A stretch of 8,843 nucleotides of DNA from the NCBI GenBank assembly GCA_947173865.1, contig CAMWGS010000065.1, forward strand, positions 1 to 8,843. The letters are read 5' to 3'. The position numbers and the translations under genes were made by a program. This stretch comes from an uncultured Ruminococcus sp. (GTDB lineage: Bacteria; Bacillota; Clostridia; Oscillospirales; Ruminococcaceae). Below are positions 1 through 5,649 of this stretch, one piece after another. The notes beneath the pieces are model-generated. The model was not told where the DNA came from. It was given only the letters and a program-made list of their open reading frames with translations, and did no database searches. Position 1 is the first letter of the stretch. Each line of letters starts with the position of its first letter.

Positions 1-6
1 TACATA

Positions 7-12
7 TATAAT
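7..12 (+). promoter_or_regulatory. Candidate -10 box of the Nudix gene
   Basis: A perfect TATAAT lies 28 bases before the ATG at 41. Its -35 partner would fall outside the window, so only half of the promoter can be judged. A transcript starting 6-8 bases downstream would begin near position 19 and would exclude the upstream in-frame ATG at 11, which agrees with the start chosen for the gene. Confidence 0.4.
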
Positions 13-25
13 GCCTTATAAGGCA
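12..25. repeat. 14-bp perfect palindrome at the predicted transcription start
   Basis: TGCCTTATAAGGCA is a perfect 14-bp inverted repeat with no spacer. It starts at the last base of the candidate -10 box and ends where the ribosome binding site begins. That position suits a repressor operator, but I recognise no specific regulator for it. Confidence 0.5.
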
Positions 26-33
26 GGAAAGGA
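25..33 (+). promoter_or_regulatory. Ribosome binding site that fixes the Nudix start at 41
   Basis: AGGAAAGGA is followed by a 7-base spacer and the ATG at 41. The in-frame ATG at 11 has no such site in the bases available and overlaps the candidate -10 box, so the shorter protein is preferred. Confidence 0.75.
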
Positions 34-40
34 ATTTTGT

Positions 41-454
41 ATGCTTCACGAAAAATCATGCGGAGCTATTGTATACCGCAAATTTCATGGCAATACGGAA
101 ATACTTCTGATTAAGCATATAAACAGCGGACACTGGTCATTTCCTAAAGGTCACGTGGAAAACGGAGAAACTGAAGTTGAGACGGCAAAGCGTGAGATTA
201 AGGAGGAAACTTCCATTGACGTTATTATTGACCCGACTTTCCGTGAAACAGTTACATATTCGCCGAAAAAAGACACAGTAAAAGTTGTGGTTTATTTTCT
301 TGCAAAAGCGAAGAATGTCGACTTTGTTCCGCAGGAGGACGAGATTGCTGAAATACGCTGGGTTGATATCTCATACGCTGCAAATATTCTTTCTTATGAA
401 AATGACAGGACAATTGTAACAAGGGCAAAGAATGCCATAAAGGATACGCACTGA
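41..454 (+). CDS. Nudix hydrolase, diadenosine tetraphosphatase type
   Basis: A 137-residue cytosolic Nudix protein, normal length for bacterial Ap4A-hydrolase-like members. The family cleaves nucleoside diphosphates linked to another moiety; the nearest named activity is asymmetric hydrolysis of Ap4A to ATP and AMP. The Nudix box runs from G37 to I59: G37, E43, then R51-E52-I53-x-E55-E56, which supplies the metal-binding glutamates. The usual glycine near the end of the box is replaced by S58 (ETSI rather than ETGI). The N-terminal CGAIVYR and the HWSFPKGH before the box are typical of the Ap4A-hydrolase branch. I chose the ATG at 41 because of its ribosome binding site; starting at 11 would add ten unlikely residues. 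A terminator follows directly, so this is probably a single-gene unit. Substrate assignment is by family resemblance only. Confidence 0.9.
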   Translation: MLHEKSCGAIVYRKFHGNTEILLIKHINSGHWSFPKGHVENGETEVETAKREIKEETSIDVIIDPTFRETVTYSPKKDTVKVVVYFLAKAKNVDFVPQEDEIAEIRWVDISYAANILSYENDRTIVTRAKNAIKDTH

Positions 455-456
455 AT

Positions 457-484
457 AAAAGGGACTGCCGTTGCAGTCCTTTTT
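457..484 (+). terminator. Intrinsic terminator after the Nudix gene
   Basis: GGACTGC (462-468), loop CGTT, GCAGTCC (473-479) form a perfect 7-bp stem. A-rich sequence before it and TTTTT after it can extend the stem and supply the U-tract. It begins 3 bases after the stop codon, separating this gene from the next pair. Confidence 0.88.
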
Positions 485-516
485 GTCTTAAAATATTTAA
501 GGAAAGGGAAATTTTT

Positions 517-1002
517 ATGCTGAAAAAAATTCTTGACAACAGTTCATGTGCCGAGTGCAGATTATGCTGTGTATTTGACCGCTATGACATATGGGAAACG
601 CCTGTGTTTACAGAAAAGATACGTGACAGAATACTTGATTTAAAGCCCGATACCGATTTTATTTCCGGAGACGGCGGTTATATATTCAAAGTGGACGAAC
701 TGTCGGAAGAAGGACTTTTTTTGTGTCCTGCTCTTACAGATAAGGGCTGTATGCTCGGTGACGAAAAACCTTTTGACTGCCGTATATGGCCTTACAGAAT
801 AATGGAAATAAACGGACGGCGTGCACTTACAATTGCGTCGATATGCGAGGAACTTTATAACAGACCGCTTTCACAGCTTGTTGAATTTCTTGAAAACGGT
901 CTTGCTGACGAAATTTTCAGTTATGCGGACAGTCACTCCGAAATCGTAAAGCCTTATTATGAGGGATATCCGATACTTCTTTTTGAAAAGAAGCCTTTGT
1001 GA
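517..1002 (+). CDS. YkgJ-family cysteine cluster protein
   Basis: A 161-residue protein of the YkgJ / UPF0153 cysteine-cluster family, thought to bind zinc or an iron-sulfur cluster; its biochemical role is not established. The signature CxxCxxCC is at residues 11-18 (C11, C14, C17, C18). A second group follows at C70, C78 and C88 in the pattern CPA-x5-C-x9-CRIWPYR, which is typical of the family. I see no signal peptide or membrane segment, so it is presumably cytosolic. The start has GGAAAGGG 8 bases upstream. The gene lies 62 bases after the Nudix stop and beyond a terminator, so it needs its own promoter or read-through; no convincing -35/-10 pair is visible between 485 and 516. The next gene starts 15 bases downstream and is probably co-transcribed. 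Confidence 0.85.
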   Translation: MLKKILDNSSCAECRLCCVFDRYDIWETPVFTEKIRDRILDLKPDTDFISGDGGYIFKVDELSEEGLFLCPALTDKGCMLGDEKPFDCRIWPYRIMEINGRRALTIASICEELYNRPLSQLVEFLENGLADEIFSYADSHSEIVKPYYEGYPILLFEKKPL

Positions 1003-1017
1003 TATGGGAGGGGTAAA

Positions 1018-1986
1018 ATGTCTGAAAATAAAAATAAGTATCTTTGTTTTGCGGATTTTGAATTTACCTGCGGTTATTATATCAATAAATATGACAGTGA
1101 AATTCTTTCGGCAGGTGTGATTATATGTGATGAAAATTATGAAATAAAAGAAAGGTTTTACTGTACGTGCAGACCGCACAAGTTTCCGAAACTTACAAGG
1201 CAGTGCAGAAAACTTACGAAACTTACTCAGGAGGAAATAGACAATTCCCCCGACAGTAATGACGTTATGGGTATAATTGTAAACCTTTTGAAAAAATATA
1301 TGATAGATAACATCTATGTGTGGGGAAACTTTGACCGACCTGCTCTTTTGTCAGATGTGAAACAACATCAGAAGTTCAGAAAGGAATCTGGCAATATTCA
1401 GAAAGTAAGCGGTAAGATTTTTGATATACAAAGAAGTATCACGGATAAAATGGGACTGCCCGAACCCGTCAATATAAAGGAACTTGCTTCGGCTTTTGAT
1501 TATACACCTGTCGGTAGTTTCCATAATGCAATTAATGATGCTCTTGCACTTTATATTATTTACAAAGCGGTTTATACTGAGGACTTGAAAAGTAATCAGA
1601 AACTTAATGAAATACGTCAGAAAAGGCTTGACAGAATTGAAGCAAAACGCCGTGAAGCCGAAAAAAGACAAAAAGAAACAGCTTTTTCCTTACCGCTTTC
1701 AGATAAGGAAAAGCTGTATTATGAAGAAATAGGCGAAAACAGTGAAGAAGCGAAGGAGTTTATATATATACGCAGTAAATTTGTGCGTACACTGAAAAAT
1801 AACCCTGATGAAAATGAATTTCTTATTCTTTACCTGAAAACGCAGGAAAGAATAAAGGTGATTTCACGTAAAAAGTATAATTATACTCTGCAAAATCTTT
1901 CTGAGAAAGCCATTGGTTTTGAAAGGGATAATTTTTCGGAATTAATTCTCAGTGAGTGCCGTAGCAAAGAGAGGGTTGTAATATAA
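1018..1986 (+). CDS. DEDDh 3'-5' exonuclease with unrecognised C-terminal domain
   Basis: A 322-residue protein with an RNase T / DnaQ-like exonuclease domain at about residues 8-185. All DEDDh catalytic residues are present: D13 and E15 (ADFEFT), D106 (GNFDRPAL), and H169 plus D174 (HNAINDAL). It should remove nucleotides from 3' ends of RNA or single-stranded DNA by a two-metal mechanism. The domain resembles the KapD / ERI-1-like branch rather than the polymerase III epsilon subunit. Residues 190-220 form a highly charged K/R/E helix, perhaps a nucleic-acid-contacting or coiled-coil linker. Residues 225-322 are a domain I do not recognise. The ATG has GGGAGGGG just upstream and lies 15 bases after the cysteine-cluster gene. 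The substrate cannot be told from sequence. The stop is 3 bases from the stop of the convergent glycosyltransferase gene. Confidence 0.85.
   Translation: MSENKNKYLCFADFEFTCGYYINKYDSEILSAGVIICDENYEIKERFYCTCRPHKFPKLTRQCRKLTKLTQEEIDNSPDSNDVMGIIVNLLKKYMIDNIYVWGNFDRPALLSDVKQHQKFRKESGNIQKVSGKIFDIQRSITDKMGLPEPVNIKELASAFDYTPVGSFHNAINDALALYIIYKAVYTEDLKSNQKLNEIRQKRLDRIEAKRREAEKRQKETAFSLPLSDKEKLYYEEIGENSEEAKEFIYIRSKFVRTLKNNPDENEFLILYLKTQERIKVISRKKYNYTLQNLSEKAIGFERDNFSELILSECRSKERVVI
1678..1717. repeat. Strong hairpin inside the exonuclease gene
   Basis: ACAGCTTTTTCCTTA (1678-1692) and TAAGGAAAAGCTGT (1704-1717) pair over 14 bp with one bulged T, around an 11-base loop. It falls where the charged helix ends and the C-terminal domain begins. 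No U-tract follows, so it is not a classical terminator. Confidence 0.6.
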
Positions 1987-2007
1987 CGATTATCTGAACC
2001 CCTTTGC
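1964..2007. other. Interrupted hairpin spanning the convergent gene junction
   Basis: GCAAAG-AGA-GGGTT (1964-1977) pairs with AACCCCTTTGC (1997-2007) over 11 bp, with a 3-base bulge and a 19-base loop holding both stop codons. The genes on either side converge with 3 bases between stops, and no other terminator-like element is visible here. It lacks a U-tract on either strand, so a role as a two-way transcription end is only a possibility. Confidence 0.4.
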
Positions 2008-4518
2008 ATATGCAAGAGTTTCGGAAACGTCCTTGATGTCGCTTGCAGGCATATTTCTGTCATTACGTAGTGTGTCGATTAATTTTTCCGTTACGGGACA
2101 CACGGATTTTGACGAACTGATAACATTGTAGTATTTTTCAACTGCCAATTTAATATCAAGTTCTTCCTGAGCAAATTTCCGTGCGTTCATTCCTGTTTCA
2201 CTGCGTTCCTTTTCGTTTTCCGCCAGTCTTTTCAGGACTTTGTAAATTTCGTCAGTTTCCCGTGATTCGCCCATATCTTCAACGGACGGAAGTTTCACGC
2301 AGGCATTGTCCGGAATTTCCGAAAAACTGCCTATATCGTTTACAATGACACATTTTCCCTTTGCAAGAATACGCGTAAGACTTCCGCTTGTTTCGCCGTT
2401 GTACGGATAACGAAGATTGATGCATATATCGGTCATATCAATATATTCGTTGAATTTGTCGAGATTTATATAACCTGTTACCGTTATGTTGTTCTGAAGG
2501 TTTGCGGAATTTATAGTCTGCTCGAGTTCCTGTTTCATATCTTCGGCAGGTTTTCCAACAAGCATGAGATGTATGTTCTGATTTTCTTTTTTAAGCTGTG
2601 AAAAAGATTTCAGTATGGGAATAATACGCTTTGTCGTATGGATTCCGCCGAATGCCGAAACAATAACGGTATCAGCGGAAAAGCCGTTTTTCTGTTTTAA
2701 TGTTCTGCTGTCGGCAGGCATAAGGGTTTTTGCATAGAGGGGAATGACTGTCACATTCCTTTCTATATTTGTTGTCAGAAGTTTTTTCTTTGCATAGTTG
2801 CTGTGAACTATTATTTTGTCGGCTGAATCTGCGATATAGCTGTTAAGTTCCATATTGTAAAGGTCGGGGAGAGCCGAGCCGTTTTTTATGGACTGAATAT
2901 AATGGTCAGCAGTATCGGCAGGCAAGTCGCTGTCTATGAGATTTCTGTAAAGAAGATAGTTTCCCTTTCCCTTATTGATTGCCATATGGTAAAATGCACC
3001 GTGAAGATTACAGTCATGAAGTACTACAGTTCCGTGATACTGTTTTATATACTGATACATATAAAAGTGATATTCGGAATTTCCGACCTGAAAAATCGTG
3101 TCCGCATACTGTAAACGTCTTGACGGATATGCTTTATGGCTGTATATGACTACATTTGACGGAAAAACAGATGTTGCGTTATATGTTTCCTCAATAAAAA
3201 TATCAATGTCACAGTAACGGCAGAGTTCGTTTATAATGTCCTCGCTGTAGTCTGAGATTCCCGACTGTATCGGCGGAAGGGGAGTAAAGAAAGCTATTTT
3301 AGGTCTTTCCGGTTTGGAGAGACTTATTTTTTCAGTTTTCATATTATTTATAAGATATATTATATGCTCGTTTATTAGTTTCCAGTTGAAAAGCCTAACA
3401 CGTTTCCGACCTTTTTCGGCGTATTCCGAAAGAATTTTTTTGTCACTGAGCATATGTGCCATACCGTCCGCAATACTTCTGTCACTGTCGGCGTTTACCA
3501 GAACAACAGCGTCACCGCCTATTTCTTTCAGGCTGGAATTATCGGCAGTAAGTACGGGAGTACCGCAAGCCCAAGCTTCTACTATAGGAAGTCCGAAACC
3601 TTCGTATTTTGACGGGAAAGCCATGAGTGATGCGAGGTTATAGAATTTAAGGAGTTCTTCATCTGAGACAAAATTCGTGAATATTACATTGTTTTCAACA
3701 TTGTGGGACTTTGCGACTGCTTTCAGGTTCTTCATACCGTTTTCCGAGAGTTTGCAGACGACAACAAGCTGATATAAATTTTTTATGTTTTCAGGCATGA
3801 GACTGTATGCACGGATAAGACCGTCAATATTTTTTCGTCCGTCCTCTCCGCCAGTACACATAATGAACGGTTTTGTTATACCGAATTTATCAAGAAGCAG
3901 AGCTTTTTCACTGTCGGACATATCAATAATTCTGTATCTTTCGTCAACCGCTCCCCATATGACTTTTATATTTTCGGGACTGAAATTGAGATATTTTACA
4001 AGGTCTGTCTTTACGCTTTCGGAGATAACAAAAAGTTCGTCTGACCAGCGGAGATTCTCCACACATTTCATATAGATGTTGAAATTATTCTTGTCGCTGA
4101 GATACTTTTCTTTCATGATATAGGGGATAATGTCGTATACTGTTGTAACAACTTTAACGCCCTCGAACCATTCTTTTTTATAAAGTGTAAAACCCGTCTC
4201 AAACGGTGATGTCAGATAGAAAATATCAATGTTGTTTTCACGGATATAATGCTTTATTATGTTTCCGATAACTTCACTGTAGCTGTCATTGTGGAGCAGG
4301 AAATTATTTTTTCCCGTGTATATGAAGTCCTCAGTGAAATTATTGTTTTTTATCATGGGTGACAATTTAAAATCCCTGTCAATGAGATTCAGGAAAAAAT
4401 ATTTATTGTCATTGTCGTTGTTTATCATTGCCGTGAACTGACTTAATGTATAGTTGCCGATACCTCTGTTACGGCTCATATATCCCAGTATCGCATAGGA
4501 ATCAAAGGCTATATTCAT
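1990..4518 (-). CDS. Double-domain GT4 glycosyltransferase (WbdA-like)
   Basis: An 842-residue cytosolic fusion of two GT-B, GT4-family glycosyltransferase domains. Domain 1 (about 1-395) has the RGIGNYT loop near residue 18, the donor-site GGEDGRKN (223-230) and a full EX7E motif, E306 and E314, in YEGFGLPIVEAW. Domain 2 (about 405-800) starts again with a GT-B motif (FTPLPPIQSGISDYS), has GGIHTTKR (624-631) and an NGETSGS motif with E709, but position 717 is isoleucine where the second Glu of EX7E would be. Residues 800-842 form an extra tail. Such fusions make repeating polysaccharide chains, each domain adding a different linkage; E. coli WbdA is similar in length and plan. Last gene of the export operon, it starts 1 base after the methyltransferase stop, with AGGAGGA inside that gene. 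The sugar is unknown. Confidence 0.88.
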   Translation of the reverse strand: MNIAFDSYAILGYMSRNRGIGNYTLSQFTAMINNDNDNKYFFLNLIDRDFKLSPMIKNNNFTEDFIYTGKNNFLLHNDSYSEVIGNIIKHYIRENNIDIFYLTSPFETGFTLYKKEWFEGVKVVTTVYDIIPYIMKEKYLSDKNNFNIYMKCVENLRWSDELFVISESVKTDLVKYLNFSPENIKVIWGAVDERYRIIDMSDSEKALLLDKFGITKPFIMCTGGEDGRKNIDGLIRAYSLMPENIKNLYQLVVVCKLSENGMKNLKAVAKSHNVENNVIFTNFVSDEELLKFYNLASLMAFPSKYEGFGLPIVEAWACGTPVLTADNSSLKEIGGDAVVLVNADSDRSIADGMAHMLSDKKILSEYAEKGRKRVRLFNWKLINEHIIYLINNMKTEKISLSKPERPKIAFFTPLPPIQSGISDYSEDIINELCRYCDIDIFIEETYNATSVFPSNVVIYSHKAYPSRRLQYADTIFQVGNSEYHFYMYQYIKQYHGTVVLHDCNLHGAFYHMAINKGKGNYLLYRNLIDSDLPADTADHYIQSIKNGSALPDLYNMELNSYIADSADKIIVHSNYAKKKLLTTNIERNVTVIPLYAKTLMPADSRTLKQKNGFSADTVIVSAFGGIHTTKRIIPILKSFSQLKKENQNIHLMLVGKPAEDMKQELEQTINSANLQNNITVTGYINLDKFNEYIDMTDICINLRYPYNGETSGSLTRILAKGKCVIVNDIGSFSEIPDNACVKLPSVEDMGESRETDEIYKVLKRLAENEKERSETGMNARKFAQEELDIKLAVEKYYNVISSSKSVCPVTEKLIDTLRNDRNMPASDIKDVSETLAYAKGFR

Positions 4519-4519
4519 T

Positions 4520-5647
4520 TTATTTTCCTCCTGAAACTCTCTTGTCTATAAATATTGAATTTATACCCGTGAAAGCAAATTCTTCATAGTCGTTTCCGTG
4601 CATGAAGTCAATAATTTCCTGATTCTTCTGACCGACTGTAAGACCGTTTTTATATTCAATCATTTCGCATATGACAATGAGCGGACGGAATTTTTCAAAA
4701 TCCGTCATTTTAAGAACGGTGAGTTCCATTCCCTCAATATCGACATTAAGAATATCGGGAGCTTTTTCAGGGAAATATTTTTCAGTAATTTCGTTTATTG
4801 TTATGGAATCGACCGATAAAGTCCGTTCTATTTTAAGGTTGGGGTTTTCCTTTATAAAGCCCTGTACCGCTTCAAAGTCAGCCGACGAAAGTCCGTCGCC
4901 GTTCATGATGTAGAAATCAAGTTTTTCGTTTGATTTTTCGGAAAGACATCTGTTTATCACAATATCTTCGGGACGCTGTTCGGAAAGTTCCTTTGCAAGT
5001 TCGGGGTTTGCCTCAAGGAGTACACCTCTTGCACCTTTGGTATAAAAATTGTAGGTATTGCTCAGGTGAACGGCGTGGTTTGCTCCCAAGTCAAGATAAG
5101 TACAATTTTTTATGTCTATGCCGAGCGTACTTAAAATATAATTTATAATATTATCTTCACCCGACTGTGAAAATGAAAATTTTACTTCATTTTTTTCGTT
5201 TTCTTTTAATATACAGGCATTTTTTTTAAGGTCGTCAAGTTGACTGCTGAGTTTTTCAATCTGACTGTTCATATCCTGCATTGTTTTTTCAAGCTTTTCC
5301 ATGTTTTTAAGTCGGGAACGCATTTCGTTGATTTCACAGTTGACTTCTGCTGAAAAAATATTGTTTGAGGAATTGTATTCAGTCTGTTGCATCATGCACG
5401 GTTCAACAAACCAGAAAGTAAGACGGCGTATAAGTCTTTTGAAAAGTCTTATAATTTTATCTGCTGTACTGTCTGCGTTTATGGGACGGTATGAACGGTT
5501 TACAGCCGTTCGGTTCATTCTTTCGAGTGAATCAAGCATTTTTATATTTATGTCACCCGAAAGGAACACACTGTTTTTTTCAGTGATATTTTCGGAAAGT
5601 TTGTTCATAATAATTTCCGCTTCAAGTTTATCATATTCTGTACTCAA
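4520..5647 (-). CDS. FkbM-family methyltransferase with N-terminal coiled coil
   Basis: An AdoMet-dependent O-methyltransferase, probably acting on a sugar of the exported chain. Residues are counted from the upstream ATG at 5662. The FkbM domain spans about 164-375: FSQSGEDN (164-171), AdoMet motif YLDLGANHA (189-197), acidic E217 in LLEANP, and LNVDIEGME (305-313), characteristic of FkbM. Ahead of it are an unrecognised segment (1-60), a basic amphipathic helix with aromatic end (66-88, KRLIRRLTFWFVEP) and a predicted coiled coil (about 105-155). I prefer the TTG at 5647 (codon 6): GGAGGA lies 7 bases before it, whereas the ATG at 5662 has no ribosome binding site. With TTG the gene starts 2 bases after the ATPase stop; with ATG it overlaps it by 13. 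Placed between the exporter and the polymerase, it is a candidate chain-capping enzyme. The acceptor is inferred. Confidence 0.85.
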   Translation of the reverse strand: MSTEYDKLEAEIIMNKLSENITEKNSVFLSGDINIKMLDSLERMNRTAVNRSYRPINADSTADKIIRLFKRLIRRLTFWFVEPCMMQQTEYNSSNNIFSAEVNCEINEMRSRLKNMEKLEKTMQDMNSQIEKLSSQLDDLKKNACILKENEKNEVKFSFSQSGEDNIINYILSTLGIDIKNCTYLDLGANHAVHLSNTYNFYTKGARGVLLEANPELAKELSEQRPEDIVINRCLSEKSNEKLDFYIMNGDGLSSADFEAVQGFIKENPNLKIERTLSVDSITINEITEKYFPEKAPDILNVDIEGMELTVLKMTDFEKFRPLIVICEMIEYKNGLTVGQKNQEIIDFMHGNDYEEFAFTGINSIFIDKRVSGGK

Positions 5648-5649
5648 AT

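Noticed and set aside
11..40. Upstream ATG giving a 147-residue Nudix protein
   Set aside because: It overlaps the candidate -10 box and the palindrome and has no visible ribosome binding site, whereas the ATG at 41 has a good one.
485..516. Promoter for the cysteine-cluster gene
   Set aside because: The best -35/-10 pair matches only about half of consensus at each box, so I do not claim one.
252..539. Minus-strand reading frame across the end of the Nudix gene and the terminator
   Set aside because: It runs through the terminator and two real genes on the other strand and shows no protein-like features.
1990..4518. Two separate glycosyltransferase genes joined by a sequencing error
   Set aside because: The frame is continuous, there is no start signal near the domain boundary (residues about 395-405), and double-domain polymerases of this size are known in this pathway.
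5490..5509. GAACGG/CCGTTC inverted repeat in the methyltransferase gene
   Set aside because: Only 6 bp with a 7-base loop inside coding sequence; expected by chance at this scale.
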